A DNA stretch of 64,000 bases from assembly GCA_022818135.1 (NCBI GenBank), contig JAFMSR010000002.1, positions 40,877,369-40,941,368 of the forward strand. Reading direction: 5' to 3'. The notes under the pieces are model-generated. The model was given only the letters and a program-made list of their open reading frames with translations. It had not been told where the DNA came from and did not search any database. Origin of the DNA: Saxidomus purpurata (taxonomy: Eukaryota > Mollusca > Bivalvia > Venerida > Veneridae). The position numbers were made by a program, and so were the translations under genes. Of the stretch, positions 12,480-24,429 are shown piece after piece (within the stretch, counting starts at the first letter, position 1; each line of letters starts with the position of its first letter).

Positions 12480-13640
12480 TTAGGCACAGCTCTTATTATC
12501 TAAATATTAATTTCCTTGAATTAGAAGATAAGTTATAAGAATTAAAATATACGTTTACTTATGACTCCATTTTTGCTAGCATGTTTATTATTTCGGCTAT
12601 GACAGCTTTACTAAACTTTTATTCAGCAAGTTAGATCTTTAAATTCAGCTTTTGTAAAAAATAAAATTTATCCTTTCTATTGTATTGCTATTGGAAATGT
12701 AAGTGTGGCATAGTGCGTGGTGTTGCAACAGAAGTGAAATTACTTTGAAAATGAATTACTTTGAAACACTGTGATAAATGTGTATGTGCACGAAGCAATT
12801 ATTCATAATAATGCATCTCCTAGCAACCTGAAAATTCTACCAATCTTAATATCCTTGCATTTTTGTTAAACAATGACTGATAATAAAAGACAACATACAC
12901 GTAAGTCTAAGAGAATACGCACGCAATGCATACTTATGTAATCTATTTTCTCTTTTGACCCATAGTAATAAATGTACAGCCTACAGTCTACTGTCATATT
13001 ATATCTTTTCCATCTATTGCAGAACAAAATATTCATTCATTCATACGCAACTCATATGACCAAACTCTATGCATTACTGCCTTACTTTCAGATTCTCCGA
13101 AGTCCAGTCTAGCCCTTGCAACCATACGCTCGTTATTTTGGGATAGTTACATGTTTAGGTTCACATATCATAATTATAATTACTTCTAGTACAATATGTT
13201 TTAGCCGACATAGTAATAAAAAGCAAATATTAATGTATGCCCCGACTTTAACGATAGTAACATTTTCCTTTACATCAGCTAGATGTCTACCAATGTTATT
13301 ATTTCACTCATAAACTGTATACCATTAGCAACTTTTATCCGTTATGCTAATCGGGCAAGTGCGAGAATTTTTCAAATCAATTAAAACTCTTTACCTCCGT
13401 AAATATTTGAAGTGATTATTCCTGGGGACAGCTCTGCCTTTACAGACTACTCGAGAGCTTAGCACTTCAAACACACCGACTACTTCAATATACCAAATTG
13501 ACATTTTAAATTGAACATGATAAAACGGAAGTGTATACTAGACAATCAATGAGATATCTATTCAACTGTAAATTATACTAATCAATGAAATATCAATTAA
13601 AGGATAGCATTTTATAATGAAAGTTAGTATCCATTTCAGG
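12480..13640. other. Non-coding stretch, nothing recognised
   Basis: AT-rich with no open frame of note and no repeat that I could match elsewhere. Confidence 0.4.
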
Positions 13641-13764
13641 TCCAAACGAATTCAACTTAGAGTTCAAATAGGTCTGTAAAACTGCCGACGGGCAAACTTT
13701 CTTTTTTGAAAAAGGCATTTCCGAAGCTTAAGATTATATGTATTCATGAACCTACACAGTATAA

Positions 13765-14130
13765 CGCATCTTTTTCGGCGCAGTCCCTCGCTTTTTACCG
13801 GAAGTAGGGAACTTTTCAACTGCCAATGAAATGACAAGTAGAATGTATAACATTTTTGAATTGAGAAAATTATGCTGTAAGGCACCATTTAATTGGATAA
13901 TAGTGAATGACAAAGGTCAATAAATACTCTTGCGTTTTCAAACATTTTTGAATGGGTTTATAATTTTAGAACGTAAATAATTAATATCTGTCAACATAAT
14001 ATGTTGTTTAAGCAAAACTAATGTTAATTATGAGTGTAGAGTAAATATACTTTCTCGGCTAGTGAATCGAGCAACATATTTGATAAGAAAGCAAGGATTA
14101 AGTTTGTTTTCCTGATGCACATGTCACGGT
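13765..14130 (+). repeat. Composite repeat modules X and Y, copy A
   Basis: Module X (13,765-13,975) carries CGGCGCAGTCCCTCGCTTTTTACCGG-like sequence, then AATGAAATGACAAGTAGAA, a TATAACATTTTT tract, GGCACC and TTGGATAATAG. Module Y (14,020-14,130) carries GTAAATATACTTTCTCG, CAACATATTTGATAA and CCTGATGCACATGTCACGG. The same order X then Y then a SINE head recurs at 23.6-24.3 kb (inverted) and 48.5-49.1 kb. The minus open frame at 13,664-13,888 is repeat sequence. Confidence 0.7.
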
Positions 14131-14764
14131 TCATTGTTCCTTCCAACGAAGGAACAGTTTGAATTTTACAGACACACTTGACTGAACAATGCATCACGTA
14201 AGCCGTTTTTCGGTGTGTTTCCGTTATAAGTTAAACGTTGTGATATTGAAAATGCGTTATGCCGATTGGATCAAACCAACTAATAACCAATAGCCGTTCT
14301 TTTCCGTAGACGGTATATGTTTACGTTACTGAGGTTACTTCCCTTTATATTGCAGTTACTTCACTTGGTAAGCTATTCCATTTTGAACTTGCAGAAATCG
14401 TCCGACAATGCGTTTGATTTTGCATTGATAATTTGACAAATAGCTGAAATAAATGTTAATTTAAATATCGTTTGCATTGCGTAGAAATATGGTAATATTG
14501 AGCTGAAAGTATTGGCGCGAACTTATCATGTGACCATATCAAAGCAGATGTCGGAGAGTTACTGTAGCGTAGAGTGACGTAGTAACAGGTGTGTGGAGTA
14601 TGAAAGAAAAGTAGACGTTATCAACCAAATACCAATACCTTAATTTGCTTAGACTGTCGTATTTTGTACTTCAATAATATATACAGAAAGATGTGCCCTA
14701 GAAGGAACTTTTGGGATGCTATAACTTGTATTTTAAATTACAGAAAGAACAGAAAGTAGGCAAT
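14131..14764. other. Spacer inside composite repeat copy A
   Basis: Sequence between module Y and the SINE head that is absent from the other two copies, where the same junction is 15-30 bp. It may be an insertion, or an interior that the other copies lost. No frame or terminal repeat stands out. Confidence 0.4.
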
Positions 14765-14925
14765 TGGCCGATTAGCTCATTCGGTCAATCATCTCTGTAA
14801 GCAAAGGCCCTCGGCGGCGCGGTCAAGATACACTTTTTTCCACCCTGTTACGTTTGACGCTGATAACTGATTTGAATCGTCTTTCATATACTCAAATTGC
14901 GCCGACCATCTGTTTCAAAGTTAGT
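14765..14925 (+). repeat. tRNA-derived SINE, degenerate
   Basis: Begins GGCCGATTAGCTCATTCGGTC, a clear A box (TAGCTCATTCGG), followed by a decayed B box around 14,812-14,826. The tail ends CAAATTGCGCCGACCATCTG, which matches the tail of the SINE at 23.6 kb. It is related to the heads at 23.7, 49.0 and 52.5 kb. Confidence 0.7.
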
Positions 14926-14929
14926 TTTT

Positions 14930-16695
14930 GAGTGTGAACAGACCTACAGTTAGCGCCAATAGACGTAGGACAACCAGTGACAGTAATAACCCTACACAGT
15001 GAGATGTGAAAGAAAGGCATATAAGAGTGCTTTATGCAATGTTGTAGTGTAAGCTATTATTTAAAAGAACACCTAAAGTAGAATTTTTATCAAACTTTCA
15101 ATTTGATCCATAAATCATTTCAATGCATTTTATTGCTATGAAGATTCGATCGAAGTTTTAAACTAGAATCAGTTGTAGCATTACAGTGTTACAGATGCTG
15201 AACGTGTGGCACATGTACAACAGTTTACCAAAATGTCCTGACCTAGCAGGAATTCTAGCTAGTGCAAAAGATGGCTGCTAAAACAGTAACTTAATTTCTT
15301 TTAAGAACGTCATAAATTTTCAATAGTGTGTTTGCAGTGTGAAAACGCATTAGGGAAAGTCATTGTATAGATTTTTGTATTGTGTATTTGATTATCTTGT
15401 ACCTATCGCACCCATGATATGTTTCCAGCCAGTACCAAAGCGAAACAAAAACGTATTGAATTGAATCTATATTTGATTCGCCCGGTTACACGTATACACT
15501 GACTAGCCTAGCAGTGAAAGCGATGATTAATGGAGAGAAGTCCATATTCAAGACAACTGAGGCCACAAGAGATCTTTCATGGTACATATAGTTTGTCCTT
15601 ATTCACGATTAGATACGCAGAAGCTAAATGTCAATTGAAAGGCAACACTTCCCAAGTTTGGAAGTGAAATCTGGCACTGTAAGCAAGATGTCCCAAATGA
15701 TTGTGCTTCTATGAAATTGCAGACCTACACGAAATAACAACACAAAGTTTGATCCCAGAACTAGATATCCAGTAACTGAACTTAAATACCTAGCGAGATC
15801 GTTACTCGGCTGTGGAAGCTCGTAAATTAATACGTTTATTATGAAAATTTGCGGAGATCACGAAACACTGACATATAACCGGGAATGACTGTTCACCCAC
15901 AGACAGATTGATAATCATAGAGGAAACTAGAAAAATATGTTTTTCTGGGTATTGTTTGTTTGACAATGGGGAAGTCAGTTACAAGGAGATTGATACTTTT
16001 GAGTATGATTGACATTTTTGTGATGTTACAAGCAGGCATCAGCAACAATGATGAATTAGAATATAATTAGATAGAGTTCGAGTGCAGACAGATATTGTGA
16101 TCTGTGAGAAGGTTAGTTTGATTATAAACACACAATTTATGTAAACAGATTTCAGAGCGGACAATCTATATCCTTATATTATATAGACTACCCGATAATA
16201 TGTTTTTTATGTATATTATATTATTTTATTTCCTCCATAACTGATCTATGAGTTTGATATAAACTTAATGTCTCATAAAAAAGACAAAAGCTTCCTGAAG
16301 GAATTAATGATGGCCATTCAAAGATACCGTAACTCTGCACTACACAATCGCTTTCAAATATTGTCGGGACTAAATTTCAGTTAAACGTTGTAATGGGATT
16401 GGCGACTGCACGCATATGTTTCGGCTATATTGCTAACGAAAATCTACATGAGACTTGATATCAAACTTTAAAATGACATTAGAGTCTCAAAGTTGCGATG
16501 CCTGTCACTTAATACCAAATATGCTCTTGCTATTTTTAGGTATGTTAAACGTATTTACATGGCGCCACAAAGAACGTTTTCAAATGTCGCCTAGAATTTC
16601 ACGTACAAAACAAATGTGTATGAATAATAACGCTTCTGAAAGTGTGTCTTAAATACAGGTTTCTTCCTTTCTTGAACTGACTACACCTTAAGAGT
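14930..16695. other. Non-coding stretch with faint coding-like patches
   Basis: No long frame. A short plus-strand patch near 15,655-15,738 reads protein-like (KFGSEIWHCKQDVPNDCAS) before a stop. I cannot extend it or assign it, so it is noted only. Confidence 0.3.
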
Positions 16696-16699
16696 ATGT

Positions 16700-16830
16700 G
16701 TGACATGCTTGTCTGTAATACAGACATATGTCCAGATGTACATGACTGTATGCTTGTGAAATACAAACATATGTCCAGATGTACATGTATGCTTGTCTGT
16801 AATACAGACATGTGTCTAGATGTACATTAT
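16700..16830. repeat. Short minisatellite, three units
   Basis: Three consecutive units beginning TGCTTGT at 16,706, 16,751 and 16,790 (45 and 39 bp apart). Each contains AATACAGACATATGTCCAGATGTACAT with small changes. The 70-codon minus frame here repeats with the array and is an artefact of it. Confidence 0.85.
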
Positions 16831-17230
16831 ATTCTGTTTGAGAAATAAGACTGTTACAATGGGTTTACGAATGCAGTTAAAATTCTCTGAAGGAAACACA
16901 CTTTAAGAAAATAATGCATCTTAATATATTACTCAAAACTTTGTGAACCACTTTGAATTCCCTTTGAGGCTTGTCATTATTCGTAAAATGACATAAATTC
17001 TACCAATTTGAAGCGACGTTACTGAGTTTATGACAGAGGGGGTTACTTTTAAATAAGAGTTATGAATGAAAATAAAACACTTAGTGTGCTTATTTTAGAG
17101 AGATATACTTTTTAAAATATCTCCTGCAGGACTTTGCAATACGCATATATTTCCATTACATTGTTCTCATGAAAACACTCATTCTGATAAAAAGATTTTT
17201 GGTTAGAGTTGTTGAGGAAATACATATGTA

Positions 17231-17510
17231 TTAACGCATCGGTATATTATACGTTACAGCGGATATACAGACCTTTTGTAACTTATAGAATGTTATTTGG
17301 CCTGCAATTTCTACCATGTTGTCATTTGACACTAGGTACATGTCAGTAATAACAAAGGAGTTTGGCTTGGAAGACAGCCGAGCAATTCCGATCACAAGTT
17401 TTGTGAATAGTGTCAGCTCTATACTTGACAATCACGTCCTTATAAGTATCGCAAATTTTCCTTTCTCGTTCACTGGTAATCTTATAAAAGTCAATTACCG
17501 AGAAATGTAA
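17231..17510. other. Region open on both strands, possible old exon
   Basis: Both strands are free of stops for about 65 codons. The plus frame includes SVITKEFGLEDSRAIPITSF and the minus frame includes KLVIGIARLSSKPNSFVIT. The composition is less AT-skewed than the flanks and both readings look protein-like. I could not name a family for either. It may be a decayed exon or a piece of an interspersed repeat. A translated search against bivalve proteomes would tell which. Confidence 0.25.
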
Positions 17511-18460
17511 GATTGCCTGGCTACTTGAGGCTCGTTGAAATGTCGTAGCCGCTTATTTCGCAAAAACTTTAATGCTTCTCAACAGCTCGTTCTTATTCAA
17601 TTATTTGGATTTCGGAATGCAATTATTCACTCTAATTTCTGCCTCTTTCCAAAGCATGGGACGTAATTCTTCGTAATGAAATCGACGTTACTTTTCATCA
17701 CGGTCCGTTCATGTGATAATGGAAATGTTGGGGGCTGATAACTATACAATTTTCATAGTTTGGCAAAATTCTCATGTATGTAATATAGCAAAAGAAAATA
17801 TCGCATCAGTAGGCATGAAAACTAATGTAATTTCACTTTAGAGTACTGAGATTTTTTTAGAGTTTTTGTCCAAAATATATAAGTGGTTGCTTACATACTA
17901 GGAACAATGTCGTAAACTGTGTATAGAACTGAACACATGTTACAATTTAAACTTTTTGTAAAATGATGATGGTTTCGATGGATTAATGGGGTGCAAAGAA
18001 GTCACATTTACACTAGAGATAGACGTGTATATCTTGCCACAAACTGTGTTCATGTGTACAGCCAGCAAATCTGCAGATATACTTAAAGTCTTATGACAGA
18101 CAAGGAAAGTATGGTCCATGTATTGTTTTATTGCAAGTCATCCTTTCAGAATCTTGTTTATCTTGTGTAATGCTTTCAATGCATTAAAGACAAATTAAAG
18201 GCGTATCACAATCTAAGATCAATGTTTAACGAGCTCCATAAATATTTGGACTTTGCAAAGGTCAAATAAACTCCTAGTTTGATCATTGTGGATAGGGAAT
18301 CGACTTTCCTCTAGTGTAGTTAATCAAATAAGTTGTCCAAACTAGGCAATGAATCAATCTTCACTACAGGAATAAAGTCTCGGCAAACGCGATTGTAACG
18401 TGTAATTGAAAATATTCAAGTTTCAATAGTGCTAAAGTAAGATACAAGCGGCCTACTTAC

Positions 18461-18618
18461 ATGTTGCATTACAGATGCAGATAATCTAGACTGAATAAAC
18501 GATCTAATTAAAAGGACAATTATAGGCAAATACATTGCAATGAGGTAAATTACCGGTCTACCAGGGGTGCGTAAATATGAAACGGATTTAATTGTTGGAA
18601 TGCGAAACATATTTGAAG
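18461..18618 (-). CDS. Candidate internal exon with a membrane segment
   Basis: The minus strand has an acceptor-like AG at 18,620-18,619 followed by 158 bases open in phase 1, then an exact GTAAGT donor at 18,460-18,455 in phase 0. The peptide contains PTIKSVSYLRTPGRPVIYLI and continues into a hydrophobic run (MYLPIIVLLI) followed by a basic end, as a membrane helix with a cytosolic edge would. The spacing of P, RP and the following helix loosely recalls the TM1-TM2 region of Frizzled-type receptors, but this is a by-eye resemblance only. Its 5' phase is compatible with the 3' phase of the signal-peptide exon at 28.9 kb on the same strand. Confidence 0.3.
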
Positions 18619-18621
18619 CTT

Positions 18622-21330
18622 CAACAGTGAATTAAAACCATTGTTATGCAGTTCTCAAACATTCGAACTGTTCACAAGTTAGCATATGCTTATTTCTTCA
18701 GTCTTATGATAATGAACAAACAGTCGTATTCTTATTTCACACAGGAGAGATTTTGTAGTTTTAAAAACCTGCTATCATTGTACATGTTTTTTTGTTTGTT
18801 TGTTTCTATTTTCATGCACACAAAATAATATATTTTGTCTCTATATACAATGCCACATTTCCTTGCAGAGAAAATATTTGACAGCCAGTGTTGGCGACAG
18901 AACGAAAGAAATATTTGTTATTGAGCTATATAATGACTCCCTGGAGGTATCTTGCCAACTACTACCACCATACATGAAACGGTTATCAATCACAATAGAC
19001 ACCGTGCAGTTCTTCTTCTACTATTATAATCCTAGCATGTGGTTCTCTTTCCTATAGTTATAGAAAACATGTGAAAATCATTTATTTTGGTGTAATATAT
19101 GCAAGTGCCATCCTTTATTTTCAAGACGATTCAGATGCTGCTCTGCCAAGGCGACAACAGCAAACTTATACTAGCAAAAAAAGTTTAAAAATGATAAGAA
19201 ATGAGTAAATGAAAATCAAAATGTACAAAGGTTACTTTTACTGCAGTGTTCCATATATATGCTGCTTCTTAAAAAATGCACTGTACGTTTTTGGTATATC
19301 TTAAACTATTTAGAAATACTTGAACAGGAAATAAATGGAACGCTAATATCAGTATGCACCACGAAATGTGTAATATACGTTTTACTTTTGATCATGTAAA
19401 ACGCTGCTCTTTTGGACACTTGTTGTAATGTTGCTGATTTTGAATTGTACGACTTAATAATTTTGATAATGATCATTTGTTACTTTCATCACTTCATTGT
19501 TATCTAAAATGGTATATTACTTAATATTTCATGTGAAAGTTGGGAGAACTGACATTTACATGTGACGATAATAGCGAAAGAGTATTAACATGAATGTGAT
19601 GTAAGCGATCCTTGAGTGGGAATATCAGTATAAAACAATCTAAATGGAGAAAATCGGCGACCAAATTGTCTGTGAAAAGATATATTCAGAGATAAAAACG
19701 TTGTCGATATTAAACTAAATTAGCAGATAAGAAAGCACATTATTGCAATTATTATGTTTTATTTGCTTTTTACAAAAACAACTTCATAACAGTAGTGTAA
19801 CTTCCGGTAAAGCAAATATTCAATTGTTCGTGAAGATAATTGAATAACAGCACGAAATATGATACTATTTTCAGATTTTCCTTTTTAGTATGTTTACTTT
19901 TCTATAAGAAGAAGATGCGTGAAATATAGCCTTCATCAAATTATGTCCATTCTGTGTCAGCCCGCTATAAAGCTGTCCCATACGAATGACTTTAATGCTT
20001 TCACTTTCCGTCTTATGGAGCAGTAACGTCACGTGTGACAAGATATTTACACTTTATCATTGACTTAAAGTGGATTCCTAAAAGGCAACAAGATGCTTAA
20101 GAAATGTATGGGCGTTTGCCACATCTGCTATAAATAAATGGAGTGTCAAGCACTGCCCACTAGACGTTGGCCATTTTGGTTTTAATTTTCAATCTTGCTT
20201 GGGTCAGTAGTTCTCATTTTACTACTAAGAAAAATACAGTGTTTGCACAGCGTGTATACGTTATATATTTATTAAATTATATTTGTATTGCTGATATTTT
20301 CGTGACCTGCGGGATAAATCATCTATTTCTGTTATACTAAGTGTATTTTCCATCAATGCTGGTATCAACTCATTTTCTGTCATAAAATACGTGTTGCTAT
20401 GACAGAGATGTGAATTGGATTCATGATGTGCTTCTGCTTCGCATTAATAATACATTTTTGTTTACCACACACATAATCATTAAACCTTCTGGCTATCGCA
20501 GCACACTATATTTGGAATATAAAATGTGTTCCCTTTTGGGATGTATATGATACTGTATGTAAACACTAAACAGATTAGATATGAAACTAAAATGATTACT
20601 CATAATAAAATAGAATCGATGAATTCATTATATTTGTTTAACCAAATATATTCAGTATGAAATGTTTTTGCAAATCTATTAATCTAATAATTTTGCCATT
20701 TATGATTTTGTCGTGAAAAAGGAAAGATTCAGTCATTGCCAAAAGTTCACTTTAGTGATGAGGACGGAAACAAAACGACGGACCAAACCAACTGTTATGA
20801 GTAAAAATCGTACAAACTAGCGCTCAGACATCAAACTCCTCGCACTGTATACAAATACATTTTGAGTATGAATTGTGTAATAAGTGTAGCATTATTCTGC
20901 AAACTAGCAGGTCGCAAAAGACCCAAAACTGTAATAATGGTACGAATGCCTTCAACTATCAAAACCGTCGTAACTCTGCTGCTCAAAGGCTTTTGGGAAT
21001 CAAAGATAACAACATTATAATTATAACTGTTTCACTAAATAAGCTACATCTGTATATCAAGTAATAGGTTATCAATGTATATTCCTTGACAATGCAAAAA
21101 GATTATAAGAAAAATTGAAATTTATGACAAGAAAAACCAAACTGAAAGAAATCGTAAACAATTTGCATAGACACTTCTCAAATATGACCTCTAGAGTATT
21201 CACACATATCTACTTTGATCTGTTTAGCGATGTTGTTTTAGACCCAACTCGGTCTACTTTAGATGATCATGACAAAATGTTGCTCATGTTTGTAAAGGAA
21301 TAGTTTGATCACCAGCTATCATGGTGCAAA
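18622..21330. other. Non-coding stretch, nothing recognised
   Basis: Long AT-rich tract. It includes a GTTT run at 18,788-18,806 and several short frames (18,646-18,828; 18,800-19,057; 20,873-21,064; 21,115-21,303) of low information. No splice-bounded exon or matched repeat was seen. Confidence 0.35.
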
Positions 21331-21339
21331 TGAAACCGC

Positions 21340-22830
21340 AAATTTGTTCATAATTTTCCTATACTTTGACTGCTTGACCTAGGACTTGACCCACGGCTAT
21401 AAAATGTGATGTGTTTAGTTTTCAAAAAGGGTTTACCTTGGTGACCTTGATTCTTAAGCGCATGTCAAAGTTTCAAATTCCTTGTAAACAGTATCAGGGT
21501 AAACATTATGTCTTTATGTATAGAATGTCTAGTCTAAGAGGGCTTACACGCTGTTTGTTCTTTGAATTGTCTTGGTGCCTAGTTTTTTTATCCAACATGA
21601 CCAAATAGGAAAACTAAGAACAAGCCGGTAAAGTGTTTCTGTTTGGTGATAATTTTGTTTAAAATGTAGTTGATATTCTATGAGCATGGTCGACAATGTC
21701 ATAGCACTTTTAATTTCTACAGGATTCATATAATCAATACAGACATTCTGATTAATTTATTTGATGACTGGTTAATAATATGTAACAAAACGTAACAAAA
21801 CTTTCAAACGCAAACAGTAACAGCTGTTTTACAGAAAATAGAATAGTAATCATATATGTTTATGTTTATTAGTGTGGAATGAAAACACGCGTGAAGAAAG
21901 TCTGAAAACGTCATTTGATCGGGCCTGCCTTTTAAAAGTAGCTTGTACATACATATTTCAAAGTACTATTTCCTAGTATGGCCCGGAGAATTGCTAAAAA
22001 TAATTGCATCGCAAAACTATATGTGTACAGAAGTATCTTAAATTTGAGGGATGAGTAAGTACAAGTTAGCCACTTTTTGAGTCGACATTTTTTTATAATT
22101 TACCGAGGTGAGATGCTGTCCATTTTCCGTCCCTATGCAAGATGTATCAAAACAAAATTTTCAATGGTGCTTTTTTATCCAAATAAAATTCCAAAATATG
22201 GGACTAGTTTTTAACCTTTCCAAATTCACATCTAATATGTATGTGAAGTTTCATTTCAATCTGTGTACCAGTGATATTTCTAATTGCATGCAAAACTTTA
22301 ATCAGGATTTTCTAAGTGGCAAAGAGGGCATGGGAGTTTAATAGATAGGTTGGGGTTAAAAGAAGGAGTTATTTGCTTTACCCTTTCGGAATGTTTGATT
22401 AGGTCAAATGATTGCGTTAAGTTTTAATCCAGTAATTGCACTACACTGGGACAACTTCCACTCATATTTTAAGCATACAGACGTATTTTGATAGCCCAAT
22501 GAAGGGATACATGTATAATTTTCTTAAACTTTGCAATCTTTGCAGTTTTAAAAATTCGCATGGTGATGTGAGTCTAGATACTATGACTTTGTTTATTGCC
22601 TTCAAATTAATGTTGAAAAAGAGGCATAATTTTGTCAATATTAATTAAATTATATATGACTTGGTTTTATGTGACCTCCGAGACTTATGTAAAATTTCAA
22701 TTAAAAAAATGCATTTGCTTTTCGAATTTCTGTTGCAGGACTTTTCAGGATGAGGTCCGCATGGTGATGCAAACACTTTACACTTCAGCTATGTATATTG
22801 ACCTTGGAACCATGTCTGGAGGTTAAACCC
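21340..22830. repeat. Old interspersed repeat material
   Basis: The sequence has the texture of old bivalve repeats: phrases such as GTGACCTTGATTCTTAAG, GACTTGACCCA and GAAGTTTCATTTCAATCTGTG that recur with variation in clam repeats. No sharp borders are visible. The plus-strand frames at 22,108-22,341 and 22,436-22,648 lie within it and are not convincing genes. Confidence 0.3.
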
Positions 22831-22977
22831 CATAACTGCATCAGCTTTTGAAATAGCAGCTTGCAAGCAAATTAGTTACCAAGGAGAAGATTACGAAGAC
22901 CTAAAAGTGTCCGATACATGTAATTTTCACACATTGAGAACATTTATTTAACTGTACAAGTTAGCGCATCTAAATAG

Positions 22978-23070
22978 ACCATCTGTCAGTGCAATTCGTA
23001 CTCATACCGCTTGGATCTTAAGTAGTTTGCTAAACCAACGGTCTAACTACTGAGCCAAAGAATCGATTAC
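22978..23070 (-). repeat. Degenerate tRNA-like SINE head
   Basis: On the minus strand an A-box-like GGCTCAGTAGTTAGAC is followed at tRNA-like spacing by a decayed B box (GAGTACGAATTGC). The next 250 bp on the plus strand show a partial tandem pattern: CCTGACGCGTCTGTCAGAGG near 23,070 and CCCTGATGCATTGCCAGAGG near 23,252. Confidence 0.45.
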
Positions 23071-23609
23071 CTGACGCGTCTGTCAGAGGATGTATCTATA
23101 CAAACAAAGGTGTGTACTGAATTTTAATACACTTGCTCTTCAGGTCATTATTTATGATGACTTTTGACTTCTAACGAGACACCCATTTAGGCTATTTTCA
23201 GAAAGTCATCATTTATGACGAAGTAACGACTTTTCGAGTATAAGAGTCGTTTCCCTGATGCATTGCCAGAGGTTGTAAATTTACAAACACAGATGTAAAT
23301 TTCCTGAAAACCCTCTTACCATCGTGAACCCGCGGCTTTTGGTTTGAACTTGTCGGACCCGTCTAATAAAAATTCAGGGATCCAATATTTTGAGTACACT
23401 ACGCTGGATGAAACTAGGAGACTTTACTGCGTAAAAGCGCTTTTTTGTTGTAAGGTCGAACCCACTTTATTAATCAATTATGCAATCAAAATATGTTGAT
23501 TAGATCTATTATCAAACATGGAATCTTCATGTTTCAGGTGAATACTTTGGTTAAATTTCAATATTTTTTATTCAGTAAAACGACATACTAATAAGAAGAA
23601 CTATCTTTA

Positions 23610-23765
23610 AAAAAAGATGGTCGGCGCAATTTTAAGTATATGCTTGATTTTGTAGAAAAAAATAATTTGAAAAAAGTACACCTTGACCGGAATCGAACCT
23701 ATGGTTACCGAGCTACAGAGATGTTAAACTGAAAGCTCTACCAACTGAGCTAAGCTTTCTTCCCA
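23610..23765 (-). repeat. tRNA-derived SINE with intact A and B boxes
   Basis: Best preserved head in the window. On the minus strand it reads AGCTTAGCTCAGTTGGTAG (A box, complement of 23,741-23,756) and GGTTCGATTCC (a perfect B box, complement of 23,689-23,699), then GGTCAAGGTGTAC. The tail has TTGCGCCGACCATC. The anticodon arm and 3' stem do not make a clean cloverleaf, so this is a SINE and not a tRNA gene. Module Y of the composite repeat directly precedes it. Confidence 0.8.
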
Positions 23766-23777
23766 AATGAAATTAAA

Positions 23778-24335
23778 TATGTACCGTGACATGTGCGTCA
23801 GGAAAACAAACTAAATCCTTATTGTTTTTTTTTATCAAATATGTTATTCGAATTACTGTCGGAAACTTACTTAAATAAACTTAATTCATGCATTAGATAT
23901 ATCACGGACCTTTATAGGGCCGTGGATAAATGAAGAACATTGTAAATATCGAAAAACAAATCAAATGAATGACCAAAAAGACCGAAAACAAATACTGCCA
24001 ACCGAAAACAACTTGTTTTTCTAAAGATAATATTATATCGTAAGTACGGATTGATTATTCACTATTTACTATTCCTTCATTTATTTAAAACTTTAATTAT
24101 AAATCATTCATTATCTATTTAAGAAAAGTTGTTTTCGGTCTGTAAAAACTGTTTTTCGTTTTTTTTCCAAGTATTCTTCGGTTGTTTTCGGTCATTCTAT
24201 GCACCCGGTATTATCCAATCAGAAGGTGCTTAACAGTTTAAATTTCTCATTTCAAATAAAAAGTTATTCATTCTACTTATCATTTCATTGGCGGTTGAAG
24301 AGTTCCAAACTTCCGAGAAAAAAATTAATCGTCAA
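23778..24335 (-). repeat. Composite repeat modules Y and X, copy B (inverted)
   Basis: Module Y is at 23,778-23,870 (complement of AACATATTTGATAA and TTTTCCTGACGCACATGTCACGG). Module X is at 24,185-24,335 (complement of the AATGAAATGA, TATAA-tract and TTGGATAATACCGGGTGCAT blocks). The roughly 310 bp between them are AT-rich and hold repeated CCGAAAACAA-like phrases. On the minus strand the order is X, Y, SINE, as at 13.8 and 48.5 kb. The plus frame at 24,199-24,423 is repeat sequence. Confidence 0.7.
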
Positions 24336-24429
24336 TAACAGCTTGTTCCCGACTTTTGCGATAACTTTGACAATGGCTAAAATAGTCGGCGCTCTAATAA
24401 GTAAGTTTGGTAATTTGACTTAATCAGGT

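Noticed and set aside
23689..23760. A possible functional tRNA gene, because of perfect A and B boxes
   Set aside because: The anticodon and acceptor stems do not pair well and the sequence continues into a SINE tail shared with 14.9 kb.
24363..24410. A short plus-strand start with strong context, MAKIVGALI, running into GTAAGT
   Set aside because: The sequence matches the 5' side of repeat module X (compare the complement of 48,440-48,480), so the start and donor are probably repeat sequence and not a first exon.
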